A stretch of 64,000 nucleotides of DNA from Hydrangea macrophylla (taxonomy: Eukaryota > Streptophyta > Magnoliopsida > Cornales > Hydrangeaceae). The stretch lies in contig CM066991.1 in the NCBI GenBank assembly GCA_033977485.1, positions 52,740,850-52,804,849 on the forward strand, in the 5' to 3' direction. Under the pieces are notes generated by a model. That model ran no database searches and was not told where the DNA came from. It saw nothing but the letters and a program-made list of their open reading frames with translations. Positions 34,055 to 46,146 of this stretch are shown piece after piece. How positions within the stretch are numbered: the stretch's first letter is position 1; every line of letters begins with the position of its first letter. The translations under genes and the position numbers were made by a program.

Positions 34055-35692
34055 TTAACCGAGACAAATGGTCCGCGACCACATTCTCTACTCCCTTTTT
34101 ATCTTTGATTGTGATATCAAACTCTTGGAGTAAGAGTGTCCAACGGATAAGCCGTTATTTCGCATCCTTCTTGGATAATAGGTATTTAAGGGCTGAGTGG
34201 TCTATAAAATAGACAATTGGGGACCCTATCAAATAAGACCTGAATTTATCTAAAGCGAAAACAATAGCCACCAGCTCTCTTTCAGTAGTTATATAATTCA
34301 TTTGAGCTTAATTCGTTAAGTGTTCGACTGGTGTAGTAAATTACATACGGTTTATTATCCTTCCTCTGTCCTAGAACTACGCTAATGGCGTAGTCACTAG
34401 CATCGCACATCAGTTTGAAAGGAAAACTCTAGTCAGGTGCCTGTATTATTGGTGCGGAGGTAAGGTGCTCTTTAAATGCATCAAAAGATATTTGAACTTT
34501 TTGACCACTCGAATGGTGTGTCTTTTACTAACAGTTGACAGAGTGGTCGGGATATTGCACTGAAATTTTGGATAAATCGACGATAAAATCCCGCATGTCC
34601 CAGAAAAGAGCGGATGTTTTTTACTATACGGGGGACAGGTAGGTTCGAGATTATGTCGATTTTTGCTTGATCCACTTAGATACCTTTATCAGAGATGATG
34701 TGGCCAAGGACTATTCCCTTGGTCATCATGAAGTGACACTTTTCCCCAGTTTAACACCAGGTGTTTATCCTAGTATCATGCTAGCACACGTTTAAGTTTA
34801 TCTAAGAAATTTTCAAAACTACGGCCGAATACTAAAAAATCATCCAATAAAGACTTCAAGTATTTGTTCGACCATATCACTGAATATGCTTAACATGCAC
34901 CACTAAAAAGTAGCAGGTGTATTGCGTAAACCAAAGGGTATACGACGGTATGCGAAAGTACCGAACGGACACGTGAAAGTGGTTTTCTCCTGATCTTCAG
35001 GAGCTATTTCGATTTAGTTATACCCACTGTATCCGTCCAAAAAGCAATAGTACTTATGACCCGCCACTCGTTCTAGCATTTGATCTATGAATGATAATGG
35101 AAAGTGGCCTTTTTGGGTCACGGTATTCATTCGGTAATTGATACACATCCGCCATCTGGTGGGGACGCGCGTTGGTACTAATTCACCGTCTTTTTAGGAA
35201 TAACCGTTATGCCTGCCTTCTTTGGCACCACCTGAGTCGGGCTGACCCAGGGGCTATCAGAAATAGGATATATGTTCCCAACATCAAGTAGTTTTAAAAC
35301 TTCCTTTTTGACTACTTCTTGCATGTTGGGATTCAAATGCCTTTTCATTTGTCGTGACAGTTTAGCATCTTCCTCCAAGTATATTTTATGGGTACAAACA
35401 GACGGGCTTATGCCTTTGAGGTTGGCAATAGTCCATCCCAATGCTCCCTTATATTGTTTCAGCATTTGGAGTAATTTACCCTCTTGCTCAGAATTTAACA
35501 TAGACGAAATTATAATAGGGTAAGTCTATTTAATCCCTAGGAAAGCGTATTTGAGCTCCTTCAAAAGCTCCTTTAATTCCAAATCGGGAAACTGAAAGTT
35601 TGAGGGCATGACTAGCTTTGTTTTCAGAGGCAATGGTTCATATGGCGTTACCCACATGCAATCAGCTCTATCCTTCTCTCTCATTTCCATCA
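34055..35692 (-). pseudogene. Athila 1 reverse transcriptase / RNase H remnant
   Basis: 35501-35178 carries the RT entry (LKGISPSVCTHKIYLEEDAK, MQEVVKKEVLKLLDVGNIYP, SPWVSPTQVVPKKAGITV). Around 35060-34990 is HKYYCFLDGYSGYN. The LLDDFLVFG active-site region lies near 34850 but in a frame shifted from its neighbours. 34675-34481 is IRSFLGHAGFYRRFIQNFSA; RNase H follows at 34290-34060 ([30 protein letters not shown]). Multiple stops. Upstream it continues across the solo LTR at 35698-39188. Confidence 0.9.
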
Positions 35693-36123
35693 TGAGGTGT
35701 AATACCTATAATTTCTCTACGTGCAATAATACGAGTTTTATGAATTTCTATATCTTGTCTATTATTATATTATTATTTTATTTGTGTGACTATATCAGTG
35801 TAATGTAATTACTAATTAGACTATAATCACTGCACCGACTCGACCGTAATTAGAATTAACTTAGTCCCATAACCGGACCCGGACATTAGAAACAACACTC
35901 GTTTGCAAGTAAATTAAGACCGACACGTATATCAAGGAACTTATGCACGCAAACCAAGGAAGTGGCACGTAACCCAAGGTGGGCCCCACCATGGCCGGCC
36001 ACATGGCAAGCCCTATGCATCATCCCCTACACTTGTCATCCTCTCCCATGACATTTGTCCACTACAAGGACATGTGTCCTAGCTTGCACACATGCAAGGT
36101 GACACATAGCACATGTAAGACTC

Positions 36124-36134
36124 TTTATATACAT
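36124..36134 (+). promoter_or_regulatory. Putative TATA box of solo LTR 35698-39188
   Basis: CTTTATATACATGC, followed by a purine-rich leader of about 180 bases that runs to the GTGAGT hairpin. A frame from 36201 in this leader reads MRDTWRCRRRTRKKSPP, strongly basic. Confidence 0.5.
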
Positions 36135-36313
36135 GCATGCACACATACATTATATCTTTTAGACACTTACAATCTGCACTTAGAAAGAAAGAGATGGGAG
36201 ATGAGAGATACATGGAGATGTAGAAGAAGAACTAGGAAGAAGTCTCCACCATTGAAGTTGAGTTCAAACTTCCTAAGCTCAAATCCAAAGCCCAAGCTCA
36301 ATTTCAAGTTTAA

Positions 36314-36331
36314 GTGAGTATTCTAACTCAC
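36314..36331 (+). promoter_or_regulatory. Donor-like GTGAGT in a hairpin, LTR leader
   Basis: GTGAGT-ATTCTA-ACTCAC at the end of the leader. Same layout on the minus strand at 11709-11727 and 53111-53128. Confidence 0.4.
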
Positions 36332-36419
36332 TTTAGAACCTATATAGTATGTAGTTATGTTCATTAAGTGCTTGATGTTGATAGTTTGAGAGATCCATGC
36401 CATGCAAGATAAATTTTCA

Positions 36420-36910
36420 AATTTGGGAAGCAGAAACTTCCAACAGAATGTTGTTTAGTAAAACAAACATTTCGAGCAGTTAAAAATGGGAATGAGGCTA
36501 GGTTTTTTTGTGGAGAAATATAACTCATTTATCTACAAATAACTCTTCTATAGCTCAGTCTGAAAATCACTTTTTCATAGGTGAAATGTACATGCAACGC
36601 AGTACTTTAAATCTGAGAAACAGAAACCTCCAGCAGAATGTTGTTTAGTAAAATGAGTGTTCTAAGTAGCTCCGAAACCTGAATTAAGCTAGGTTTTTTT
36701 GTGGAAAAAGGTAACTCATTTATCTACAAATAACTCTTCTATAGCTTGGTCTAAAAATGACTCCTTGATAGGTGAAATGTACATGCAACGCAGTACTATA
36801 AATCTGGGATAGAGCAGTCCGAAAATATAGAAATATCTAAGTAAAATAAATATTTTGAGCAGCTCAAAAATATAATTGAAGCTAGATTTTTTTGTACATG
36901 AATCTAATCC
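36420..36910 (+). repeat. About 190-bp tandem repeat, 2.5 copies
   Basis: CAGAATGTTGTTTAGTAAAA at 36444 recurs at 36634, with AACTCATTTATCTACAAATA and GGTGAAATGTACATGCAACG in both units. A third, partial unit starts near 36806. Confidence 0.85.
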
Positions 36911-37526
36911 AATTATATACAATGTTCTAGTTTTGAGTTTGATCTACAAATCAATTTATCATGCCCAAATAAATCATATCAATTCAGTCGACATAGTAAA
37001 ATTAATTCCTGGCAGATTATATAACTACTTGTATGATGTGTTTATTAATGATGCTTGCTTACCGGTACCTGTGTGGTTATGGATATCTTATGCTATGGTA
37101 GTGCTATCGAGTAGATGAGTATGTTAGGGGCTTCATCTATATATTTTTGGTATTAAATCCACGAGCTACACGCTAGGTTTCCGTTGTTATGAATATAGTG
37201 TGATGACCATAGAGAGTTCATACCCAAACTATAAGTATGTTGTACAGCACGATTATTGCGTTGATAGTGATTGGATAAGTTTCCATTGTAAGTATATTAC
37301 GACATAAAACAGGATGATGGATGTATAAACGTAACTTCGAAAGTATATTCGGAAGTCCTTTAATGAACTAAATTCCGAAATGAGTGACGAATGCGCGGTC
37401 GGGAAAACGTAAGGGTCGGTTGTGCTATGTTAGAAGCAGATTATGATAAGGATAATTGTTGGATAGGTAATCTGGGCAGCAGAGATCAGGATAGTAAGAA
37501 AAAGGGATGTGTTATTGAGTTGTGAC

Positions 37527-38445
37527 GCGGTGATTCTTTGAGTAAAGGCTCCTTTCGGTTCTTCGTGATGAAATAGATGTTCTTATACTCCGTAACGCTT
37601 TCGGTTCTTCGTGATGAAGCGGTGATTCTTTAAGTAAAGACTCCTTTCGGTTCTTCGTGACGAAATGGATGTTCTTATACTCCGTAACGATTTCGATTCT
37701 TTGTGACGAAGCGGTGATTCTTTGAGTAAAGACTCCTTTCGGTTCTTTGTGACGAAATGGATGTTCTTGTACTCCGTAACGCTTTCGGTTCTTCGTGACG
37801 AAGCGGTGATTCTTTGAGTAAAGACTCCTTTCGGTTCTTCGTGACAAAGCGGTGATTCTTTGAGTAAAGACTCATTTCGGTTCTTCGTGACGAAGCAGTG
37901 ATTCTTTGAATAAAGACTCCTTTCGGTTCTTCGTGACAAAATGGATGTTCTTGTACTCCGTAACGCTTTCGGTTCTTTGTGACGAAGCGGTGATTCTTTA
38001 AGTAAAGACTCCTTTCGGTTCTTCGTGATGAAATGGATGTTCTTGTACTTCGTAACGCTTTCGGTTCTTCGTGACGAAGCGGTGATTCTTTGAGTAAAGA
38101 CTCCTTTCAGTTCTTCGTGACGAAATGGATGTTCTTGTACTCCGTAACGCTTTCGGTTCTTCATGACGAAGCGGTGATTCTTTGAGTAAAGACTCATTTC
38201 GGTTCTTCGTGACGAAATGGAAGTTCTTGTACTCCGTAATGCTTTCAGTTCTTCGTGCAAAGCGGTGATTCTTTGAGTAAAGACTCCTTTCAATTCTTCG
38301 TGATGAAATGGATGTTCTTGTACTCCGTAACGCTTTCGGTTCTCCGTGACGAAGCGGTGATTCTTTGAGTGAAGACTCCTTTCGGTTCTTCGTGATGAAA
38401 TGGATGTTCTTGCACTCCTTAACACTTCGGTTCTTTGTGACGAAG
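37527..38445 (+). repeat. 46-bp minisatellite with alternating A and B monomers
   Basis: Twenty monomers of 46 bp. Type A starts GCGGTGATTCTTTGAGTAAA, type B starts ATGGATGTTCTTGTACTCCG; both end in CTTTCGGTTCTTCGTGACGAA or close variants. A monomers start at 37527, 37619, 37711, 37803, 37849, 37895, 37987, 38079, 38171, 38262 and 38354. The order is three AB pairs, two lone As, then six AB pairs. Only one monomer has lost a base. Confidence 0.95.
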
Positions 38446-38725
38446 TTGTTGATGAAAGATGAAGTGGTTGATGAAAGATGGTTTGGTTAGCAATAGACAC
38501 TTTGGGTTTGTAAATGATGTCGGATGTTAGAAATGAATGGTAGTGGCATTAAGAATGTCTAGACGGGTCTCCTGAATTATTTGTATTCCTATCGAATACG
38601 TAGTCGGGTACGCTACTAGTTATAATTCGATGGTGAGAACGTAAAGATCCTAAAAGACATGTTGAAAGGTAGTAAATGTATTCCTATTGTGTTTTACTAT
38701 ATACGTTCCATTTGATTTAGCTTAC

Positions 38726-38876
38726 TCACCCAGCTTTCATAAGCTGACGACGTTCATGTCGCTGGACATTCCCATGTCCAGCTTATCCAGGTAACGAGTA
38801 CACGGGTTATGATGCTACGCAAGCGGAGAACGTGGAGGAAGAGTACACCGAAGATGGCTATGGATATACTTGTTAG
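38726..38876 (+). other. Conserved LTR 3' module: hairpin and acidic Tyr-rich frame
   Basis: GCTGACGACGTTCATG is followed by GCTGGACAT-TCCC-ATGTCCAGC (38761-38782), a perfect 9-bp stem. From the loop side a frame reads CPAYPGNEYTG and continues acidic (AENVEEEYTEDGYGYTC) to a stop at 38873-38875. Compared with the other LTRs the loop region is two bases longer, so the upstream LT(A/T)(L/F)M frame and the tail frame are not joined here. Confidence 0.55.
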
Positions 38877-39193
38877 AGAGAAGACTAGTGGCTGTCTTTT
38901 GTAAATGTCTTTGGTGGAAAGCTCTATCAGAAGACTTATTATAACTTTTGTAAGGCCCTAGAGCCATAAGACTCTGATGTATCTACCATGATGTAATAGT
39001 TAACTAGTAATGTGGCCTTTCTTTGTAATATATCAATGTGAGCAGATGTTGGTTTTATCCTTTTGGTTACGTTGTTTATTATTAGTATTTGGTCATGGAC
39101 AATTCGGTAATGCAACCAGTCACGTGCCTCAGGGTCCAAGATGGAAATTTTAAATTTTTTCCTATTTTGGCTACGCGGGGGCGTGACATGAGG

Positions 39194-40200
39194 CAAGTCA
39201 GATTTAAGTCGACATCCAATGGATTAAAGTTTTTAGGTTGGTAAACAGCATCAAATTGTGACACCACTACCTCCAAAGGATCATTGTAGTCGACCAACTC
39301 AGCCTCATCTTCAATGACCGTTTTGATGTAGTTAACTTCTTCCTCATCCTTGTATTCTTCAGGTCAGGGATTTGAAAAGATTTTAACATTTGCAGTCATG
39401 TTCCCGAATACGATAGTCATTGCACCACTTCTTATTTTTATCGTGGCATCAATTGCATTTAGGAATGGACGTCCAAATATAACCGGGATTTGTGTACATG
39501 GGTTGGACATAGGTTCGGTGTCTAAAATTATAAAGTCAATCGGGAAGACAAATGAGTCTATTGGCATGAAGACGTCTTCCAACACCCCTCTCGGGTATTT
39601 AACCGACCTATCTGCCAATTATAATGCAACTCGGGTGGGTTTGCATTCACCTAACCCTAGTTGTTTATAAACTGAATAAGGCAGAAGATTTACACTAGCT
39701 CCTAGGTCGAGGAGTGCATTGTCTATTCTTTGATTCCCAATTTGGCATGAGACAGTGGGAGTACCGGGGTCTTTGAGTTTTGGAGGCAATTCATTTTGGA
39801 TGATCGCACTTGCTTAGCAGGCGACATAAGTGTGTTTCTTCACACTTTGCCTCCTTTTAACCGTGCATAAATCTTTAAGATACTTAGCATATGCCGGCAC
39901 TTGTTTGATTGCATCACCAAGTAGAAGGTTTATTTTGACTTATTTAAGCAGTTCCAAGAACTCCTGATTCTTTAACTCATTTTTGGGTTTCTTTAGCCTT
40001 TGAGGATAAGGCACAGGGAAAGGGCATTTAGGTAATTCGTCATTAACAGGCTACTTCCTAGGCCTTCTCTCAACTTCTTTTAGTTATTTAGGAGTTTCAT
40101 CATTTGATTCTAATGGTTTGTTATTAGTAGATGGCTCCTCTTCTTGAGTAGAATGTTCATTTTTATTTACCACTTCGTCCTCCTTGTACTCTGCAGGAGT
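39194..40200 (-). pseudogene. Athila 1 aspartic protease region
   Basis: The active-site motif ALLDLGASVNLLPYSVY (about 39725-39675) retains Asp. Downstream LADRSVKYPRGVLEDVFMPI and TQIPVIFGRPFLNAIDATIK (39618-39364) match Athila proteases. An acidic linker (DEEEVNYIKTVIEDEAELV) follows toward the solo LTR. Upstream LCTVKRRQSV and PYPQRLKKPK are typical. Stops occur at several Gln codons. Confidence 0.88.
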
Positions 40201-41748
40201 AGAGAGAGGCATATTGTGCCCCATAATCTTGCCGCTTCTCAGAGTGGTCACGGCTTTTGCATGTTCTTGATTATTGGGACCATTATTGTATCCCTTAGGG
40301 TTTTGAAGTGGTTGGGCAGTAAACGTTCCTCCTGATCCCTATTATCGTGCATCCATTCTCTCTAACGTTGCGGACATTTTGCTCATCATTTGAATTAACT
40401 ATTGTGTTAAGTTTACATTAGAGAGTGGATCTTCCTCTTGCACCTTTTTATGTGGTGGCACATAGACATTTGACTGTTAATTATTAGAGGGTTGAGCTTG
40501 GTTGTAATTATTAGATCTGTTTTGATTGAATGGCTGGGACTGCCTATTGTATTGCCCTTGATATTGGTTATTGTTGTTGTAGGGCTGTTGTTGTTGGTAT
40601 TGATTTTGGGTCCCAGCGTCGTTTTTCCAATCAAAACCGGGGTGATTCTATTGATTGTTATTATTTTGAAAATTGTTATTGTTATTATAGGAATTCCCTG
40701 CCCCTCTATATCCTTGCATGGCGTTCATCTCCATAGGGGCTTGTTCATGAAAATACGGCACATTGGGACAGTATTGAGTGGTGTGTCCCAACATATTGCA
40801 TGTGTGGCATGGTTCTTCAGGCAAAATTTTCTTAGAACTCTCTCCTTTCATCCCTAACTCCTCTACTTTCTTTGCTAGTTCTTCGTATTTGGTCATTAGG
40901 TGATCTTCACTTTTTAGCTGATATATACTTTTTTCCTCTACACCTGATATCTGTGCGCGTGGGACATCCTCAGAGTTAGACCATTCATGAGTATGTTTAG
41001 CTAACCACTCGAAGTGGGTTTCAGCCTTCGGTGTTTTTGTTAAGAAATGGACCTAAGTTCATGGTTTCAACCAGTTTTTTTGTTTCACCATTTAGCCCTT
41101 CATAAAAGTAGCTAATGGTTCGCCATTTCTCATACCCGTGATGTGGGCATGAGAGAAGTAAGTCTTTGAAACGCTCCCACGTTTGAGTGAAGGTTTCATT
41201 GCTCTTTTGTTTGTAGGAATTTAATTAACGTTTGAGCTCGGTGGTCATGCGAGGTGGAAAGAATTTCTTTAAAAACGCAGTTTTCATTGCATGCCAGGTG
41301 AAGATTGAATTTGGCTTGAGGGTGAGTGGCCACGCTTTTGCTTTATCCTTCAAGGTGAAGGGAAATAGCATTAGGCGTGTCACATCTACAGGACAATTTT
41401 GTGAGAATGTTTTACAAACATCCTCGAAATCTTTGACATGTAGATATGCCTTCTCGCTCTCCATTCCATGCAAGGTTGGAAGGAGTTGAATCATTCCGTT
41501 GCGAAATTGGAATTCACCCGCATGGTGTGGAATGAGAATACAAGAAGGCGTAGGTGCGTGTTTGATTGCATAAGATCGCACAATGGATGCAATGAATCGT
41601 CAATAGGTACAACCACATTCTCACCATTTTCACTTTGATTATCAGTCATTGAATCTGTAGGTGTAGCTACGGGATTAATAGAACTAGAAGAATCAGATGA
41701 GCAGAGTGGATTTCTGTGAATTCCTTCAATGGAATTATCGGACATGAA
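40201..41748 (-). pseudogene. Athila 1 gag remnant with CCHC knuckle
   Basis: The start MSDNSIEGIHRNPLCS is at 41745. A frameshift near 41560 leads to the capsid-like core 41581-41225 (GEFQFRNGMIQLLPTLHGME, PFTLKDKAKAWPLTLKP). The zinc knuckle CHTCNMLGHTTQYC (C-X2-C-X4-H-X4-C) is at about 40825-40785, followed by a long Asn/Gln/Tyr-rich tail. It forms the particle that packages the RNA. Stops and a shift make it inactive. Confidence 0.9.
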
Positions 41749-41850
41749 AGGGAAAAGATCCTAAAAGGTTTTAAACCTAAAGAGAAAGAAAATGAAAAAC
41801 AGAAATAGATAAAGATAGAATGAGGTAATCTAAGCATGAGCTTGTCGTCC

Positions 41851-41868
41851 TCCCCGGCAACGGCGCCA
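41851..41868 (-). other. Athila 1 primer-binding site
   Basis: On the minus strand TGGCGCCGTTGCCGGGGA, the classic PBS of Athila elements (tRNA-Asp type), six bases from the 5' LTR. It is unmutated, in contrast to the same site of Athila 2 at 55229-55246. Confidence 0.92.
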
Positions 41869-41874
41869 AAAACT

Positions 41875-43521
41875 TGACACAGAAATCTTTTGTGTGTGCT
41901 TGTGTGCTATACCCAAGTGTAGGTAGACGTGCAAGTAGTATTCTGGTTAAGACTAGATCGATCCCAGAGGGAAGGCTGTAAACTAATTACTTATATTAAA
42001 CTCTAAAAGGAAAATAAAATTCAATGTTTAAGAAAGATGTAGAACACGGAGTTCCACAATTAACAACTACTAAAAATAGAGCAATTAAATTAAAGTATGA
42101 ATTAACTAATTAACTAAAGAGATATTTAAAAATGATGTTTCTAATAAAAGGGGAATGTTGGAATCACACGAATCCGCAGTGACCTAGCCATCTACCATGC
42201 AGTTTGAATTGAAGCTCAACGGAGTACATCCATTTATAGTATTCCGTATTTTCTAAAGATAAAGATTAAAGAGTCAATAGTCCTTTCATGATCTGGACTA
42301 CATCATCACAATTGAGTTAAAAATACATGAAGGTGGTTTAAAGCAATAGTCAAGACTCGTACTCTAAATGGTGTTAGCATTCAAAGTGGTTTACAAGAGT
42401 AATTGAAGAAAAATGCCTTAAGGCTTAAAGTTCAGAAACTGTTTTGACAAACTGAGCATTTGGGGACAGTTTGATAACAAATCTCTAAAATAGAAAGTCT
42501 AGGAATACTATAAAGGATTATCTCAAGAATCTGAAGGCTCGATCGATCGACGTGCTTTCGATCGATCGGACATCGTCATCTGTCATTCGATCGAAATGTC
42601 TTCGATCGCTTGACTGTAACTCTGGTCCGATCGATCGAACTAACTTCAATCGATCGAACACAGGTTTTACACTACTGCATGGCAGAGGCTGTAAATCACT
42701 ATTTCATCGTGATCTCCCAACTCTATGGCTACTCAGACATGGTCTAGAGTGTCATATATCTGTTTTTAACGTAAATATTCATTAAGGTTGCGTTTGGTTG
42801 TGATTTAAACATACAATCTTATAAAACTATGGATTAAGGCTAAATTAACATGCAAAGCTATAAGCTATTCAGATTATAGACTACTAAAACTACTGACAGA
42901 ATGTAAATAATCAATAAAACAAAACCTGGATGAACAGAACTTATATTAAACATTGCAATCTCCAAAACCAAGCAATATCAATGATCACACCTACAAAAAT
43001 AAAGCAACACTCTCTATCTCTCTCTACGAAACTAATGAAAAAACAAAGTGGGCATCCTGAGGGATGAGTTTACAACTTCTATTTATACCAAAACCTAAAG
43101 CTAGGGTTACAAAAATACGAATCTGCTGCGTACACGTAGATTTCTGATAAAAAAACATGTTCGATCGATTGAACACCATTCGATTGCTTGAACTTTGAAT
43201 GACTCGAGCGCTTGAACAAACTTCGATCAATCGAAACCTCGATCGCTTGAAGGTTCTTCGATCGCTCGAACTTTAATTTTTGTCTTTGAGTTGTCTTGCT
43301 CATCATCAAGCTTTCCTTTATCTTGGTATTCATTTCTTCACTCAACAAAACAATGATCTGCACAAATAATAGTTAAAACAATACAACTTATCATAGATTA
43401 ATCATATTGTGTATAAACTAGCATTGTAATATGAATTGCAGATAAAACACGGAGTTGTAAACTAAACTAGTGTATTTCCTTCTTTTAGCATGGTTGTATT
43501 TTACAAAAACCCCGCTTGTCA
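41875..43521 (-). repeat. Athila 1 5' LTR
   Basis: 1647 bp from TGACACAGAAATC to CCGCTTGTCA, pairing with 25622-27255. TATA box on the minus strand at 43079-43089 (GGTATAAATAG). Palindrome clusters at 42539-42663 and 43158-43275. Confidence 0.93.
42539..43275. repeat. TTCGATCGATCGAA-type palindrome clusters, Athila 1 5' LTR
   Basis: Clusters at 42539-42663 and 43158-43275; the first is 420-545 bases downstream and the second 75-190 bases upstream of the TATA box. Words include TTCGATCGATCGGAC, CCGATCGATCGAAC, TTCGATCGCTTGA and TTCGATCGATTGAAC. Confidence 0.85.
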
Positions 43522-43526
43522 GCAAG

Positions 43527-46141
43527 TTATGGTTGCCTAAATCCTCCATTAATGATTCTTCATGATCAGAATCAGTGTGTTGACTATGAGGTGATAGAGG
43601 TAAGTTTTCTTCTTCAATTTCTCGGTTTGACTCTCTATCAACATTTTCTATAGAATTTTCACCAATAACTTTATTGTCATCTTCAGCAAGTGTCTGTTCT
43701 TGACCTGAACTAAAAGGAAAATCACAACAATCTGAATTGTTAGCATTAAAATAGGGGATTTTTCCTCACTTTCTTTGGTCAATGATCCCATTTCTGGAGT
43801 ACGATTATTCAATGAATCTGACTACATTTTGGTCTTCTCAAACCACTCATCTAGTAAAGGAAATTCGGACACCACGAGTGGAGAATTGATGGACTCTTTT
43901 TCCGCTGCCTTGTATGGAAAGAATTCTTCATCAAACACTACATGGCGAGAGATGTATACTCTTTTCATCTTTGGTTCTAAACATCGATAGCCCTTATGGA
44001 GCGGACTATAGCCTAAGAAGACACATGGGTATGTCTTCTTTGTGAACTTGGTACCACCATGATGTCTTAGAGAAGGGAAGCATCGACACCCTAGCACACG
44101 CAAGCTATTATAGTTTGGATGCCAATTTGTAAAGCTTGTGATAAGGACTCTCATTTTTTAAAGATGATGATGGAAATCTATTAATCAAGTAGATAGTCGT
44201 GAGAAACACTTCAACCCAAAGGGACAAGGGTAAATTTACATGAAAGAGCATGGTCAAACCCAGTTCAACAACATGCCTATACTTCTTTCCATAATGCCGT
44301 TTTGCTCAGGTGTACTTGGATATGAGACTTGCAACTGAATTATATTCTTGTTAATAAGGTCAAGGAAGGTGTTTGAACTACACTCACCACCACCATCACA
44401 CCGAAAAATTTTGATTCGATGATGAAATTGATTTTCAACAAGAGTTTGAAACTTTTGAAAGCATCCAAGGAAATCTGATTTTCTCCTTAAAGGATAAAGC
44501 CATGTAAATCGAGAATAATCATCTACAAATATTACATAATAGCAAAGTCTTTGATTCAAAATAATAGGGCTGGTCCCCAAAGGTCACAATGAATCTTTTC
44601 AAGAGGCAACTTAGAAATTTTATTCGAAGAATTAAATGGTAGCTTACAACTCTTCCCCAATTAACAACTAACACATATAGATGGTGTAGTAATCCATTTA
44701 GAGACATCAATGACTTTCTTTTCCTTCAACAAAGACAAAATCTTTTGATTAGGATGGCCAAGCTGCTGGTGCTAGATAGAAGAAGAACCGCTTTTCCTAT
44801 TGCACTGTAAGCCCCCTGAAATCATTCATCCAAAGCATAGAGATGCCCTCTCTTAGTTCCCCTTGCTAACATTCTCTATTTTTGATCCTTAATAACAAAG
44901 CCAGAAGAGGTAAATTCAAAGGAGCAAGAATTATCAGAAGTAAATTTGCCAACTGATAACAAATTTATTTTTAACTCAGTGACAACAAGAACATCTTTCA
45001 GTTTTAATTTTCCATTTTTAGTGTCAACACAAGTGTCTCTGGTATAGGTAATAAGTAGGCTATTTCCATTCCCAACGTAAATAACATCATTTCCATTGTA
45101 GGGTTTGACATGAAATAATTTACCTAGGTCATTAATCATGTTAGGCGTAGATCTTGAATTGACATAGAATGAAGGATCATTATCATTGAGAGCCATGGTA
45201 GCAAGACCTTGAGGAAGCTCTTTGGATTGGTATGAATAATCAAATTGATACCAGCAATTGATTGCAAGATGGTTTGATCTCCCACAAATCTGACATGTAA
45301 CCTTACCATTGGTGTTATTGGAGTTTCCTCTTGCCTCTGTTGGTTTGTTGTTTGAGCCAGCTGTCGCTGATTATTGTTATTGCCATGAGAGTTTTGTCCC
45401 TCATTTTGAGTAATGTATCATCCAGCTAAAGTAAAGCCTCGGCCTCTAGAATTGAAGCCACCTCTGCCCCCTCGATTATTTCGGCCACGATCACGCTGCC
45501 CAAAAAATGTTTGAGCGTGTTTAATGTACACTTTCTCTTCTTCTCGCTATGCAGATGTGGTTTACTCATACCCTAGAAGCTCAAGAACAAGTTGATTGAA
45601 GCTTGGGTATGGAGGTTTCATAATCGTGGCAAGATGAAAAATCTCATACTTTTGTCCCAAGCTGCGAGCAAACTGCAAATAACCTTGTCTAAATCAGAGA
45701 TAGGTTTCTTGATGGCTACAAGATTGTCACAGATAGACTTGAACTACTTTAAGTATTCATCAAGAGATCGTGAACCCTTTTTGATGGTCACGAGCATATT
45801 TTTCAACAACCCTTCCTTCTCAACTGTGATGGGAAGGAGTTGTTCTTCAAGTGACGTCCAGATTTGGTACACCGTGGTGGATTCAGCTTCAAGGACGGAG
45901 CTTTACATCTTCTCTTTCATGGTGCCAAAAAGCCAAGAGATGATAAGCCTGTCGTTGTTGATCTAGGTAGCATGAACCAGGTTTGGGCTTTTGTTTCCTT
46001 TGTCATCCTCTATTTCTACAATATGTATTTTTACCATCTTGGAGATGATGAACCACGCCTAGGCTGCGAGCAAGATGGAGAATCTGGGTTCGACACATTA
46101 GTTAGTTGGTGCTAGTAAGTTTGATTAAAATTAAACTCGAG
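43527..46141 (-). pseudogene. Copia gag-protease-integrase remnant
   Basis: Gag text (EYLK, FKSICDNLVAIKKPISDLDK) lies near 45770-45690, the zinc knuckle CQICGRSNHLAINC at about 45295, and protease at 45196-44876, where the usual DSGA is NSRS, so the catalytic Asp is lost. GAG-pre-integrase text (LLSVGKFTSDN) follows; the integrase core is 44580-44254 (VIFVDDYSRFTWLYPL, IFRCDGGGEC, YPSTPEQNGIMERS, all three acidic residues present), and 44154-43822 is its C-terminus (GCRCFPSLR, YPCVFLGYSPLHKGYRC). Frameshifts separate the pieces. It continues at 25616. Confidence 0.9.
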
Positions 46142-46146
46142 CACTG

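Larger units (their letters stand above)
35698..39188 (+). mobile_element. Solo LTR, chromovirus type, 3.5 kb (TSD TGAGG)
   Basis: It starts TGTAATACC and ends GGGGGCGTGACA; TGAGG flanks both sides (35693-35697, 39189-39193). It splits Athila 1 pol between protease and RT, and the protein frame resumes on both sides (VDLNLTCL before, MMEMREKDRADCMWV after). Inside are a TATA box, a leader, a donor-like hairpin, 190-bp repeats, a 46-bp minisatellite and the conserved 3' module. No gag, pol or PBS. Confidence 0.95.
25622..43521 (-). mobile_element. Athila 1: Athila-like Ty3/gypsy element (TSD GCAAG)
   Basis: LTRs 25622-27255 and 41875-43521 are flanked by GCAAG (25617-25621, 43522-43526). A PBS adjoins the 5' LTR at 41851-41868. 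Order on the minus strand: gag, protease, RT/RNase H, integrase, unknown acidic region, internal promoter, accessory gene, 3' untranslated region, 3' LTR. Removing it and one TSD copy rejoins copia coding sequence in frame (GNHNL then PPSDPTSTHN), which confirms the borders. It holds the solo LTR 35698-39188. Confidence 0.95.

Noticed and set aside
37527..38445. CRISPR-like array
   Set aside because: Direct tandem repeats without unique spacers, in a plant LTR.
37583..38500. 305-codon minus-strand open frame with repeated KNHRFVTKNRK-like units
   Set aside because: It is created by the 46-bp array. Because 46 is not a multiple of 3, several frames are open at once (also 37512-37847 and 37675-37875); there is no start context or homology.
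40492..40857. 121-codon plus-strand hydrophobic frame
   Set aside because: Antisense of the Asn/Gln-rich Athila 1 gag tail; hydrophobicity comes from reversed AAT/CAA codons.
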